The position numbers and the translations under genes are program-made. Shown one piece after another: positions 8,365 to 16,328 of a stretch of 34,036 nt of DNA; within the stretch, counting starts at the first letter, position 1; every line of letters starts with the position of its first letter. The notes beneath the pieces were generated by a model that had not been told where the DNA came from, ran no database searches, and was given only the letters and a program-made list of their open reading frames with translations. The stretch is from Desulfamplus sp. (lineage in GTDB: Bacteria; Desulfobacterota; Desulfobacteria; Desulfobacterales; Desulfobacteraceae), in NCBI GenBank assembly GCA_015231615.1, contig JADGBE010000032.1, positions 1-34,036 on the forward strand, given 5' to 3'.

Positions 8365-8679
8365 TTACGCGAACATTTCCAGCAAAATCGGATGCCATAA
8401 AGATAGCTCTATCTCGTCGATCTTTCCAACAAGGCGTGTTTTATCAACGCAGCGTAGTTGATCTAAAAGTATCCGTGCTTGTTTGCCGCATACAATTAAT
8501 TCAGGACGACAAGCCAATGGCTGTCCTTTGCTTGTTATTGGTGCTACGATAACTCTTGGCAAAGATGTATTCATATCATCAGGAGAAACAACTAAAGCAG
8601 GACGTGTTTTTCTGATCTCTGTGCCAACAGTCGGATCAAGTTGAACCCAGTAGATTTCTCCACGCTTTACCACTGCCAA
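8365..8679 (-). CDS. mazF: MazF/PemK-family endoribonuclease toxin
   Basis: A 104-aa MazF-family toxin. The N-terminal KRGEIYWVQLDPTVGTE and KTRPALVVSPDD carry the family's conserved GEI(Y/W) and RPALVVS motifs, including the catalytic Arg. VIVAPITSKGQ is the second conserved strand pair with the active-site Thr/Ser. It would cut mRNA at short specific sequences. It overlaps mazE by 13 bases. It is complete in length, so likely functional. It lies immediately upstream of the 70-aa operon gene. Confidence 0.92.
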   Translation of the reverse strand: MAVVKRGEIYWVQLDPTVGTEIRKTRPALVVSPDDMNTSLPRVIVAPITSKGQPLACRPELIVCGKQARILLDQLRCVDKTRLVGKIDEIELSLWHPILLEMFA

Positions 8680-8906
8680 TCCTCATTGTCATAAGATGTT
8701 TCTACCATTCCTTCCCAACCATCTATATCATTTTCAAAATGATAATTATTGAACCAGCCTTCACGCGGAGTGTTTATCTTTTTGATGACTATGCTGCCGC
8801 CTTCTTTCCTAATATCTATTTCATCGCCAACATTATAATTTTTCAAAAATGATGCTGGAATGACTACGCCGCGTGAATTACCTATCTTACACAATTTGGT
8901 TCTCAT
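8667..8906 (-). CDS. mazE: MazE-family AbrB-type antitoxin
   Basis: A 79-aa antitoxin starting at ATG 8906, chosen over the longer frame (to 8978) because it has a near-perfect AAGGAGGA site 4-5 bases upstream and MRTKLCKIGNSRGVVIPA is the conserved SpoVT/AbrB swapped-hairpin start of MazE proteins. The C-terminal half is acidic with several Trp residues (GWFNNYHFENDIDGWEG) and would wrap around the MazF dimer. It would also bind operator DNA to autoregulate the pair. Confidence 0.9.
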   Translation of the reverse strand: MRTKLCKIGNSRGVVIPASFLKNYNVGDEIDIRKEGGSIVIKKINTPREGWFNNYHFENDIDGWEGMVETSYDNEDWQW

Positions 8907-8996
8907 ATTGTCCTCCTTACCACAATCTTTGCAAACTGTTTTCCAGAAATTTCTTTCACACCTCAGCTCTGATACCATCGTCTTGTAACCGAAACT

Positions 8997-9365
8997 TTAA
9001 GAAGCGGCTTCAAATGTTTGAAGGAAAATTTCCGCTGGAATCCCTAAATTTTTATGAAGAGAACGTATCATAGATAATGTCAAATTTCTTTTACGATTTA
9101 AAATCTCTGATACTTTGCTTTTACTACCTATAAAGGGAACAAGACCTTGCTGATTAAGACCTAACTGCTCCATACGAAATTTGATCGCATCTACAGGGTC
9201 AGGTAAATCCATTGGATAATATTCATCTTCATAAAGTTCAACAAGGGCAGCAAGCAGCTCTAATTCTTCAAGTTCAGGAGAATCCTCTTTAGCATCCATC
9301 AATTCCTCAATGCGGGAGAGAACAAGATTATATTCTTTTTCAGTCTTTATGAGCTTATTAATCAT
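8997..9365 (-). CDS. higA: HigA-type XRE antitoxin
   Basis: A 122-aa COG5499-type protein. Residues 1-55 form the toxin-contacting, acidic helical N-terminus (SRIEELMDAKEDSPELEELE); residues ~62-118 form a helix-turn-helix (MEQLGLNQQGLVPFIGSKS, KVSEILNRKRNLTLSMI). Its ATG overlaps the higB stop by one base (TAATG), so the pair is translationally coupled in the toxin-first order typical of HigBA. A reasonable AGGAAG lies upstream in the higB tail. Confidence 0.88.
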   Translation of the reverse strand: MINKLIKTEKEYNLVLSRIEELMDAKEDSPELEELELLAALVELYEDEYYPMDLPDPVDAIKFRMEQLGLNQQGLVPFIGSKSKVSEILNRKRNLTLSMIRSLHKNLGIPAEIFLQTFEAAS

Positions 9366-9664
9366 TATACTTCCTCCGCATTAATTTTATCATAATCTTT
9401 ATGAGTTCCTATAAAACGAATATAAACAGTCTGTGCCAAAAAATTGATTTTTACAACCAAACGATATTTATTGCCCCCTAAATTAAAAACAATCCTATTA
9501 TTCTTAAGTATGCTGGCAGAACCGTATTGTGCTTTAATTTCTGTCCATGATTGCCATTTAGCTTTTTTTACCTCATGCCACCAAGCATCAATCGGGGCTT
9601 TAGCATCGCTATTACCTTCTTGCTGATAAAATTGTATTAGTTTAGGTCTGGCTATAATGTGCAT
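9365..9664 (-). CDS. higB: HigB-family mRNA interferase toxin
   Basis: A 99-aa HigB-family toxin of the RelE superfamily. MHIIARPKLIQFYQQ, WHEVKKAKWQSWTEIKAQYG, NNRIVFNLGGNKYRLVVKI and the basic end YIRFIGTHKDYDKIN are the four conserved blocks. It would cleave ribosome-bound mRNA. It starts only 3 bases after the stop of a 24-codon HicB-like fragment, which carries the strong ribosome-binding site, so higB may be translated by coupling to this short leader. Confidence 0.9.
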   Translation of the reverse strand: MHIIARPKLIQFYQQEGNSDAKAPIDAWWHEVKKAKWQSWTEIKAQYGSASILKNNRIVFNLGGNKYRLVVKINFLAQTVYIRFIGTHKDYDKINAEEV

Positions 9665-9667
9665 GGT

Positions 9668-9742
9668 TTAATATTCAATAGCAGGAACTTCGCCCAAAAT
9701 CCGTTTTTTTTTCGCATTATGAATTATAACTTTTAGCTTCAT
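9668..9742 (-). pseudogene. HicB-like antitoxin remnant (24 codons)
   Basis: A short open frame preceded by AGGAGGGG encodes MKLKVIIHNAKKK, then a changed stretch, then GEVPAI and a stop. HicB antitoxins commonly start as M-K-L/Y-K-V-x-I-H-x-A-E-x-G-G-(F/Y)-W-A-E-V-P-A-L-P-G, so the beginning and the EVPA block match in order and spacing. The middle, at a run of nine A's, is eroded, and translation ends where PGC should follow. No hicA or rest of hicB is nearby. It may now serve as a leader peptide for higB. The match is short, so chance similarity remains possible. Confidence 0.5.
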
Positions 9743-9765
9743 AAAATTTTTACCCCTCCTATTCA

Positions 9766-10122
9766 TTACAAAAACATCTGATAATCCGTATTCAAAGCCT
9801 TTGCCAGCGTTTTTGCAATTTCTTTATTGATGACGCACTTGCCGTTCTCCATTTCTGATAGATGACGCTGAGGAATGCCAGTCAATTGTGCTAATTGCTT
9901 CTGGGTCAAGTTTTCACGGTAGCGGTAAGCACGAATAGCAATTTGAGATTTTTTACCGATATATTCAGGAAATACCTCGTCAATGGTGTAGGTCTGTTTG
10001 TTGTCATCAAGCTCAACAGCTTTTGCATACTCTTTAATCTTTGGTGCATTGCTGCGATGAACACGCAAACGAATGGTAACCATCTCTTCGTCAATATGGT
10101 GCTTTTTCGTGGCTTCCTGCAT
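9766..10122 (-). CDS. XRE-family antitoxin of a RelE/ParE-type pair
   Basis: 118 aa; overlaps the 3' end of the preceding toxin gene by 32 bases. The N-terminal half (VTIRLRVHRSNAPKIKEYA) is a toxin-contact region and the C-terminal half is a helix-turn-helix of the XRE type (NLTQKQLAQLTGIPQRHLSE, MENGKCVINKEIAKTLAKAL). It would bind its toxin and repress the pair. Toxin-first order is common for this subgroup. The 23 bases after its stop contain the ribosome-binding site of the HicB-like fragment. Confidence 0.85.
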   Translation of the reverse strand: MQEATKKHHIDEEMVTIRLRVHRSNAPKIKEYAKAVELDDNKQTYTIDEVFPEYIGKKSQIAIRAYRYRENLTQKQLAQLTGIPQRHLSEMENGKCVINKEIAKTLAKALNTDYQMFL

Positions 10123-10375
10123 ATATCACCTCTATAAATTGAATTTTCTCCTTGATTTCCCACCAAACCGCTACATAGGTTGGTTTTCCTTTTTTTAGAT
10201 GACAATGATGCTTAAAATCGGATAACTTAGAGTAATTAGGCCAATCACCTCTAACAGGACCCATTACTTCCATTTCACGCACAAGTTGGTATAAGCCCTC
10301 TTGCACTTTTATAGGAAGTTTCTCTTTTTGTTTTAGTGCCTTACCTGTAAACTCAACTGTCCATTTAATATTCAT
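10091..10375 (-). CDS. RelE/ParE-superfamily toxin
   Basis: A 94-aa toxin with the compact RelE fold: a first strand (NIKWTVEFTGKALKQKEKLP), helices with a Gly-Asp-Trp turn (GPVRGDWPNYSKLSDFKHHC), and strands ending in PTYVAVWWEIKEKIQFIEVI plus YAGSHEKAPY. It probably cleaves mRNA at the ribosome, though ParE-type gyrase inhibition cannot be excluded from sequence. It lies 61 bases downstream of the 12S-like gene stop, and that gap contains a palindromic sequence that may be the module's own operator. Confidence 0.85.
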   Translation of the reverse strand: MNIKWTVEFTGKALKQKEKLPIKVQEGLYQLVREMEVMGPVRGDWPNYSKLSDFKHHCHLKKGKPTYVAVWWEIKEKIQFIEVIYAGSHEKAPY

Positions 10376-10384
10376 ATCAATCTA

Positions 10385-10429
10385 ATTGTATGTTCTCTAA
10401 GTCGTTAGAACAATATAATAATATACAAT
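10385..10429. promoter_or_regulatory. Nested palindrome upstream of the RelE/XRE pair (probable operator)
   Basis: Between the 12S-like gene and the toxin start, TGTTCT (10391) and AGAACA (10407) form an inverted repeat around ten bases, flanked by ATTGTAT and ATACAAT. AT-rich sequence suited to a -10 element lies in between. XRE antitoxins bind such palindromes at their own promoters, so this may give the first toxin module its own regulation within the operon. Confidence 0.45.
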
Positions 10430-10436
10430 TTACATC

Positions 10437-11990
10437 TTACATCGGAATATTCCCATGCTTCTTAGCTGGACGCATCTCACGCTTTGTGCAAAGGGCATCT
10501 AACGCATCACAAAGTCTTGCCCGTGTTTCGGCAGGTCTTATAACTGCATCAACATAACCACGACTTGCTGCACAGTATGGATTTGAAAAAAGCTCTTCAT
10601 ACTCTGCAATTTTCTGTTTGCGTGTATCTACAGGATTTTTTGAATTTTTTATCTCTTTGGCGTGAATAATGTTAGCCGCCCCTTCTGCCCCCATTACTGC
10701 AATCTGGGCAGTGGGCCAAGCAAATGCCATGTCAGCTCCAAGATGGCGTGAACACATTGCAATATAAGCTCCGCCGTAATCCTTGCGAGTTATAAGCAGA
10801 AGTTTTGGAACTGTGGCTTCTGAATAGCACCACAAAAGTTTTGCACCATGACGAATAATTCCTCCCCACTCTTGCTCGCTGCCCGGCAGATAACCCGGAA
10901 CATCAGCAATTGTGAGCATTGGGATATTAAAAGCATCGCAAAAACGGATAAATCGTGTTGCCTTATCAGATGCGTTTATATCAAGGCAGCCCGCAAGAAA
11001 TTTAGGCTGGTTGGCAATTATACCGATTGCTCTTCCGTTCATTCTTGCAAAGCAGATAGTTATATTTTTTGCAAAATATTGGTGTGGCTCAAAATAGACT
11101 CCATCATCAACAATAGAGGTAATAACCTCTTTTATGTCATAAGATGCGTTGGGGCTGTCTGGAATAAGTATATCAAGGTTCTCGTTAAGTCTGTAAGGTG
11201 AATCTTGAGTTGGAGTAAATGGAGGGTCTTCCATATTGTTTGATGGGATATATGACAAGAGTTTACGAATTTGTGCAATTGCATCTTCATCAGACTCACA
11301 GGCAAAATGTGCAACACCGCTCTTTTCATTGTGAGTCATTGCTCCGCCAAGCTCTTCAAAAGATATCTCTTCCCCAGTAACAGATTTAATAACCTGAGGA
11401 CCAGTTATAAACATATAGCTTGAATCTTTAACCATAAAAATCCAATCTGTCATAGCTGGAGAATAGACAGCTCCTCCTGCTGTTGTTCCCATGATTGCGG
11501 TTATCTGCGGAATCACACCAGAAGCTGAGGCATTTCTAAAAAAAATCTCTCCATATCCAGAAAGAGCATCAACACCCTCTTGAATTCTTGCCCCTCCTGA
11601 ATCGTTCATGCCAATAATTGGGGCACCTGCTTTCATTGCCATATCCATTACTTTGCATATTTTTTTTGCCTGCATTTCACCGAGGCTTCCAGCTCTTGAT
11701 GTGAAATCTTGAGAATATGCAAATACTACACGACCATCAACTTTGCCATGACCCGTTATAACGCCGTCTGCTGGAATCTCTGTCTTTTCCATTCCAAAAT
11801 TTACGCATCTGTGGGTAACGAACATATCTATTTCTCTGAAAGTTCCTTGATCAAATAGAATATTTAACCTCTCTCTTGCATTTAATTTTCCCTCTTCACG
11901 CCTCTTTTCAAGAGCTTTTGCCCCGCCCATTTCAAAAATTTTTGCTTCCCGTTCTTGTAAGTCTCTAATTTTATCTGCTGTGATTCCCAT
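10437..11990 (-). CDS. 12S-like acyl-CoA carboxyltransferase (methylmalonyl/propionyl-CoA)
   Basis: At 517 aa this fits the MmdA/PccB/transcarboxylase 12S family. It has two crotonase-like carboxyltransferase domains: N-terminal oxyanion region NDSGGARIQEGVDALSGYG and GTTAGGAVYSPAMTDW, C-terminal VPGYLPGSEQEWGGIIRHGA and TRKDYGGAYIAMCSRHLGAD. It moves a carboxyl between biotin and propionyl-CoA/methylmalonyl-CoA. AAGGAAAGG precedes the ATG by about 10 bases. The C-terminal RPAKKHGNIPM is the normal family end, so the toxin genes have not disrupted the gene. As the first gene of the operon, with a 5S/biotin fusion downstream, it most likely belongs to methylmalonyl-CoA:pyruvate transcarboxylase for propionate metabolism. 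A propionyl-CoA carboxylase beta subunit is the alternative, but no biotin carboxylase is in the window. Confidence 0.9.
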   Translation of the reverse strand: MGITADKIRDLQEREAKIFEMGGAKALEKRREEGKLNARERLNILFDQGTFREIDMFVTHRCVNFGMEKTEIPADGVITGHGKVDGRVVFAYSQDFTSRAGSLGEMQAKKICKVMDMAMKAGAPIIGMNDSGGARIQEGVDALSGYGEIFFRNASASGVIPQITAIMGTTAGGAVYSPAMTDWIFMVKDSSYMFITGPQVIKSVTGEEISFEELGGAMTHNEKSGVAHFACESDEDAIAQIRKLLSYIPSNNMEDPPFTPTQDSPYRLNENLDILIPDSPNASYDIKEVITSIVDDGVYFEPHQYFAKNITICFARMNGRAIGIIANQPKFLAGCLDINASDKATRFIRFCDAFNIPMLTIADVPGYLPGSEQEWGGIIRHGAKLLWCYSEATVPKLLLITRKDYGGAYIAMCSRHLGADMAFAWPTAQIAVMGAEGAANIIHAKEIKNSKNPVDTRKQKIAEYEELFSNPYCAASRGYVDAVIRPAETRARLCDALDALCTKREMRPAKKHGNIPM

Positions 11991-12213
11991 TTGTAATAAC
12001 CTTTCCTTGTAAATAAAATGTGGTAAAATGTTTGATTAGAATCTGATTCAAAAAAAAATAATAACTATAATAATCCAAGTGTGCATTCTTACTAACATTG
12101 AGTTAAAATAGTGTCCAGAAAAATTCATCACTGATATTTAATCTCTGCTGCCTAAAAAACAGATAAATGTTCATTGGGTAGCAATTACTACTTAATTTTG
12201 AGGTAATTAATTT

Positions 12214-13053
12214 ATGATAATAGATTTCCACACTCACATTTTTCCTGAAAATATCTGCAATTCACGCGAAAAATATTTTGATAATGAACCCGCTTTTAAG
12301 CTCCTTTACAACTCTGTTAATTCAAAAATGGTAGGGGTATCTGATTTAATCTGCTCAATGGACGAAGATGAGGTTAATCTATCTGTAATTTTTGGTTTTC
12401 CTTGGAAAGATGGTGATACAGCAATGCAAAACAACGATTATATAATGGAATCAGTTGCAAAATTTCCTAATCGCCTTAAAGGATTTGCATGTTTTGATTT
12501 AGATTGGAAAGGGGCTGCAAAAGAGACTGAACGGTGCATTAAAGGCGGTCTTTGCGGTGTTGGAGAGCTTGCTTTTTATCTCTCTGGAATAGATGATATT
12601 GCATTGCGGCAGTTAGAACCAATTATGGAGATATGCTTTAAATCTGGCAATTTGCCAATAATGATTCACACCAATGAACCTGTTGGGCATAAATATCCCG
12701 GAAAAACTCCAAATACTTTAGAGCAGATCTATAAACTTGCCGCCTCTTTTCCTGATAATAGAATTGTTCTTGCACATTGGGGCGGTGGGGTTCTTTTTTA
12801 TAATCTCCTAAAAAAAGAGGCGAAAAATACTTTAAAAAATATCTGGTATGATACTGCTGCATCACCTTTTTTATATGACAGTGCAATATATCGAGTTGTT
12901 TGTGAGATGGGATTAGTTGATAAAATTCTTCTTGGCAGCGACTATCCTCTACTTAAACCATCACGATACTACAAAGATATAAACGAATCTGGAATATCAA
13001 ATAAAGATAAGGGTAAAATTTGGGGTAATAATGCGGCGGTGCTTCTTGTATAA
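12214..13053 (+). CDS. Amidohydrolase-family (Amidohydro_2) metal-dependent hydrolase
   Basis: 279 aa with TIM-barrel signatures: HxH (H6, H8) in IDFHTHIFPENI, a metal ligand His in IMIHTNEPVGH (H152), His in IVLAHWGGG (H188) and the catalytic Asp in LLGSDYPLL (D243). Members are hydrolases or decarboxylases of the ACMSD-like group, often on aromatic or cyclic carboxylates; the substrate cannot be read from the sequence. GAGGTAATTAATTT precedes the ATG. Its last 23 bases overlap the dihydrouridine synthase gene, so the two are cotranscribed. A 223-base region upstream separates it from the divergent transcarboxylase operon and presumably holds both promoters. Confidence 0.85.
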   Translation: MIIDFHTHIFPENICNSREKYFDNEPAFKLLYNSVNSKMVGVSDLICSMDEDEVNLSVIFGFPWKDGDTAMQNNDYIMESVAKFPNRLKGFACFDLDWKGAAKETERCIKGGLCGVGELAFYLSGIDDIALRQLEPIMEICFKSGNLPIMIHTNEPVGHKYPGKTPNTLEQIYKLAASFPDNRIVLAHWGGGVLFYNLLKKEAKNTLKNIWYDTAASPFLYDSAIYRVVCEMGLVDKILLGSDYPLLKPSRYYKDINESGISNKDKGKIWGNNAAVLLV

Positions 13054-14092
13054 AGATAACTACAGAGATTTTCTTTCAGCTCCAATAAAAATAAGAGGAA
13101 AGGAAGTTAAGAATCGACTCTTTCTTGCCCCGATGGCAGGTCTTGGTAATGTTGCATTCAGAGAAATGGTTGCCGAATTTGAAGGATTTGGGCTTCTATT
13201 TACAGGTATGTGTAGTGCAAAGGCAGTTCCTCAGGAGAACAGAAATATCTCAAATGTCTTTAAATGGAGAGATGAAGAGTTACACTATCTGGTTTGTCAA
13301 ATATTTGGAGCTGAACCAAAAGCAATGGCACTTGCAGCCAAACGAATCGAAAAAGAGGGATTTTTTGGGGTTGATTTGAATTTTGGCTGCTGTGCTGCGG
13401 CAATCTGTAAAAAAGGGAGTGGTGCAGCACTTTTAAAAGAGCCAGAGTTAGCAAAAAATATTGTTAAAGAGGTAAGAGATGCTGTCTCTATTCCGCTTTT
13501 TGTAAAGTTTAGAAGTGGTTGGTATGATAATCCTATTGATGCTGCAATGCACGCTGCAAAGATGGCAGTTATGTTTGAGGAGGCTGGAGCTGACGCTTTA
13601 GTCTTTCATCCAAGGGTTGCACCTGATAGGCGATTACGACCACCTAAATGGGAACATATTAAACTAATTAAAGAGGCTATTTCAATACCTGTCTTTGGGA
13701 ATGGTAATATCTTTGAGCCAGCAGATTGCAAAAAGATGTTAAATATAAGTGGTTGCGATGGTATATCAATTGGACGCATGGCAGTTGCAAAACCTTGGAT
13801 ATTTTCAACAATTGCCAATGGATTCTTACCAGATAATGATATTTACCAAAAAACAGCTACACGTATGATAACACTTCTCTTAAAACATTATGATGAAAGA
13901 ACAGCGGTTAAGATGTTTAAAAAGATTGTCCCTTATTATTCAGCGGGATTTAAGTTTGGACACAGCATAAGTAAGCAGTTACTTAGACCTGATAATTCTG
14001 GTGAAATATATAGAGTTATTGATGAACTTTTTACAAAATCTTCTCAAAATATAGAGACAATGGAACGTCCTAATCTTCATCTATTTTTATAA
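13031..14092 (+). CDS. tRNA-dihydrouridine synthase (Dus family)
   Basis: A 353-aa flavoprotein that reduces uridines in the tRNA D-loop using FMN and NAD(P)H. FLAPMAGLGNVAFRE is the FMN-binding start of the barrel; DLNFGCCAAAICKKGSGAALL holds the catalytic Cys (C120); VKFRSGW, FHPR, VFGNGNIF and ISIGRMAVAKPWIF are later family motifs. The usual GCP is GCC here, so Cys replaces Pro next to the catalytic residue. ATG 13031, inside the end of the amidohydrolase gene, follows TTGGGG and is the only good start. The length suits Dus proteins with the C-terminal helical RNA-binding domain. Confidence 0.9.
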   Translation: MRRCFLYKDNYRDFLSAPIKIRGKEVKNRLFLAPMAGLGNVAFREMVAEFEGFGLLFTGMCSAKAVPQENRNISNVFKWRDEELHYLVCQIFGAEPKAMALAAKRIEKEGFFGVDLNFGCCAAAICKKGSGAALLKEPELAKNIVKEVRDAVSIPLFVKFRSGWYDNPIDAAMHAAKMAVMFEEAGADALVFHPRVAPDRRLRPPKWEHIKLIKEAISIPVFGNGNIFEPADCKKMLNISGCDGISIGRMAVAKPWIFSTIANGFLPDNDIYQKTATRMITLLLKHYDERTAVKMFKKIVPYYSAGFKFGHSISKQLLRPDNSGEIYRVIDELFTKSSQNIETMERPNLHLFL

Positions 14093-14183
14093 ACACTGCT
14101 CTTTTTTTTTTAAGCACTGCTCTTTGAAATATCTGAAACAATGAAGATAAAGAACCTAATATGGAAATGATTAGGAATTGGTG

Positions 14184-14567
14184 TCAATCTTCAGAATTAT
14201 TGATAACGATATGGTTTCCAAGGGTCTTCTCAAACTCATCATCTGTTATTTTTTCTATACTCTTATAAACCTTTTCAAACTCTTGGATAAGCGACTCTGC
14301 TAAAGGTGTCAACTTAGAACCACCTCCTTTAGAACCACCTTGCTTTTTAATAAGCAGAGGTAATCCAAGCCTTTTTTCAGTTGACTTAATCCTTGACCAT
14401 ATTGCCCGATAACCCATATTAAGTGCTTTTGATGCCCCAAGAAGAGAACCATGCTCTTTAATAGCATTTAACATTCTCAATCGTCCTAATCCAAAAACAA
14501 CATTTCCATCGTCATCTTCAAGCCATATTTTTGAACGGGTATGGAATATCTTTTTTTTATGAGTCAT
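14184..14567 (-). CDS. ModE-like winged-helix regulator without TOBE domain
   Basis: 127 aa from ATG 14567, preferred to GTG 14576 because AAAGG lies 8 bases upstream. It is a LysR-like winged helix of the ModE N-terminal type: FGLGRLRMLNAIKEHGSLLG, SKALNMGYRAIWSRIKSTEK and the GGSKGGGSKLTPLAE wing. Full-length ModE has two C-terminal TOBE (molybdate-binding) domains; these are absent, so sensing must differ or be missing. It is 58 bases downstream of the aldehyde dehydrogenase on the same strand and may be in its operon. Single-domain ModE-like regulators often control molybdate, tungstate or redox genes, which is speculative here. Confidence 0.82.
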   Translation of the reverse strand: MTHKKKIFHTRSKIWLEDDDGNVVFGLGRLRMLNAIKEHGSLLGASKALNMGYRAIWSRIKSTEKRLGLPLLIKKQGGSKGGGSKLTPLAESLIQEFEKVYKSIEKITDDEFEKTLGNHIVINNSED

Positions 14568-14625
14568 AAAAAGCACCTTTTATTAATTTTGAAGTGGGTC
14601 AAACTAATACCTATCAAAATTAATA

Positions 14626-16059
14626 TTACTTCCCCAAAAACATTTTGTAAACCAACTTATGAACCATATTACCATAAGGCGGATAGACAAATTTACCGCT
14701 GTTAAATTTTGGTTTTATAAGCACTCCTTTTGCTTTTGAAAATGTTAAAAAACCCTCATGCCCATGATACTGACCCATTCCTGATTCTCCAATTCCACCA
14801 AAAGGCAAATCATCTTGTGCTACATGAACAAGAGTGTCATTTATAAGGGCACCGCCGGAATGGGTATGAGTAAGCAGATGGTTTACTCGACTTTTGTCGT
14901 AATCAAAATAGTAAAGAGCTAATGGTCTTGGTCTTTGATTAACAAACTCTATTGCATCTTCAAGTTTATCGTAAGGAATAATAGGCAAAAGAGGACCAAA
15001 AATCTCTTCTTGCATAACTCTCATGTTGTAATCAACATTGAGAAGCAAAGTTACTGCAATCTTTCTTGAGTTGTTCCAAGTGCCATCAACCGTGTCATAA
15101 GGCTCTTGGGTTGGATTAAGAGCAATAACCTCGCCCCCTTTTGATTTTGCATCATCAATAAACTCTAAAAGCCTTGAGTATTCCTCTTTATTAATGATTG
15201 AAGAGTATTGAGAATTGTTTTTCATGGTTGGATACATCTTTTGAATAGATGCTTTAAAGAGTCTTACAAATTCATTTACTCGGGTTCTTGGGCATATAAC
15301 ATGGTCAGGAGCAACACAGGTCTGACCCATATTAAACACTTTACCAAATGCTATTCTCTCTGCTGCATCTTGCATTGGAAAATCTGAACTTATAATTGCT
15401 GGAGATTTACCACCAAGCTCTAAAGTTACAGGGGTAAGATTTGAAGATGCTGCCTTCATAACTTGACGACCAACAGATGTTGAACCAGTAAATACAAGGT
15501 GATCCCACTTTTTTTCAGCAAAAGAAGAGCCAGAACACTCATCTGCTGTCATAAGAGTTACATGATCCTCTTCAAAACAGCTTCCAATCATTGCTTGAAG
15601 TGTTATTGCGGTATTTGGTGTGCTTTTGCTCATGCGGATCATAACTCTGTTGCCAGCACCTAAAGCACCTGCTAATGGTCCCATTGAAAGATACATTGGA
15701 TAATTCCAAGGCGTAATAACTCCCACCACACCAAGCGGTTGATAAATAACCATTGATTTAGCAGGCTGAAATAAAACTCCTGTTTGCCTATGAGATGGCT
15801 TCATCCACTTTGCCACTCTTTTTTTTATATAACGAATATCCTCAACAGAAGGTATAATTTCAGCAAGCAGGGTTTCATCTTTGGAGCGGCAGCCAAAATC
15901 CATATTTGCAGCAGTAATGAGTTTATCTTTGTATCTGATTATTCCCTGTTCAAGACGATCAAGATTCTCAATTCGCTCTTTGGCAGATGGCATAAGATTT
16001 TTATTAAACGCTGATTTTTGTGCTTCAAAAATGCGGTCGAGTTCGGGTATATTTGACAT
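14626..16059 (-). CDS. Aldehyde dehydrogenase (coniferyl-aldehyde dehydrogenase-like)
   Basis: A 477-aa NAD(P)-dependent aldehyde dehydrogenase. Rossmann and catalytic motifs are visible: VVGVITPWNYPMYLSMGPLA, MIRMSKSTPNTA (with Met where the cofactor-binding KPSE motif usually has Lys), VFTGSTSVGRQVM, the general-base Glu in VTLELGGKSPAI, and the nucleophile in FNMGQTCVAPDHV. GQTCVAPD and the C-terminal LPFGGIGESGMGQYHGHEGF resemble the CalB subgroup that oxidises coniferyl and other aliphatic or aromatic aldehydes. It has no signal peptide, so it is cytoplasmic. It is followed by the ModE-like regulator and preceded by dispersed repeat copy B. Confidence 0.9.
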   Translation of the reverse strand: MSNIPELDRIFEAQKSAFNKNLMPSAKERIENLDRLEQGIIRYKDKLITAANMDFGCRSKDETLLAEIIPSVEDIRYIKKRVAKWMKPSHRQTGVLFQPAKSMVIYQPLGVVGVITPWNYPMYLSMGPLAGALGAGNRVMIRMSKSTPNTAITLQAMIGSCFEEDHVTLMTADECSGSSFAEKKWDHLVFTGSTSVGRQVMKAASSNLTPVTLELGGKSPAIISSDFPMQDAAERIAFGKVFNMGQTCVAPDHVICPRTRVNEFVRLFKASIQKMYPTMKNNSQYSSIINKEEYSRLLEFIDDAKSKGGEVIALNPTQEPYDTVDGTWNNSRKIAVTLLLNVDYNMRVMQEEIFGPLLPIIPYDKLEDAIEFVNQRPRPLALYYFDYDKSRVNHLLTHTHSGGALINDTLVHVAQDDLPFGGIGESGMGQYHGHEGFLTFSKAKGVLIKPKFNSGKFVYPPYGNMVHKLVYKMFLGK

Positions 16060-16117
16060 GTATCTATCCTTTAAAAATTTAGTAATATGACTTTAGATTA
16101 ATTCCATTATAATATAT

Positions 16118-16227
16118 TTCCTGCAAAACTTTAATTTACCCCTTGATTTTATTGGATAAAAAATGAGTTTTTTTAAAGGAAGATGAGTTTATGCAAAATC
16201 GACAAGTTTAAAAAGTTTTTGCAGAAA
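16118..16227. repeat. Dispersed repeat, copy B, with inverted end
   Basis: The left half matches copy A almost base for base (TTCCTGCAAAACT, then TTGATTTTATTGGATAAAAA and TGAGTTT). The right end (about 16213-16227, AGTTTTTGCAGAAAC) is an inverted copy of the left end with few changes. The centre is longer than in copy A. It lies upstream of the aldehyde dehydrogenase. Confidence 0.65.
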
Positions 16228-16328
16228 CTAACCTATTCAGCAGGGAACTTCTACATCAATGACAAGACCACAGGTGCGTTTGTAGGGATTCAACCTTGTT
16301 GATGAAAGAGGCTTGATTTAAAAAAATA

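Noticed and set aside
7625..10375. A prophage or integrated plasmid carrying the toxin modules
   Set aside because: No integrase, phage genes, tRNA or flanking repeats were seen; the modules sit tightly between operon genes.
14093..14125. Direct repeat CACTGCTCTTT after the dihydrouridine synthase gene, with a ten-T run
   Set aside because: Only two short copies and no hairpin; it cannot be called a terminator or an element with confidence.
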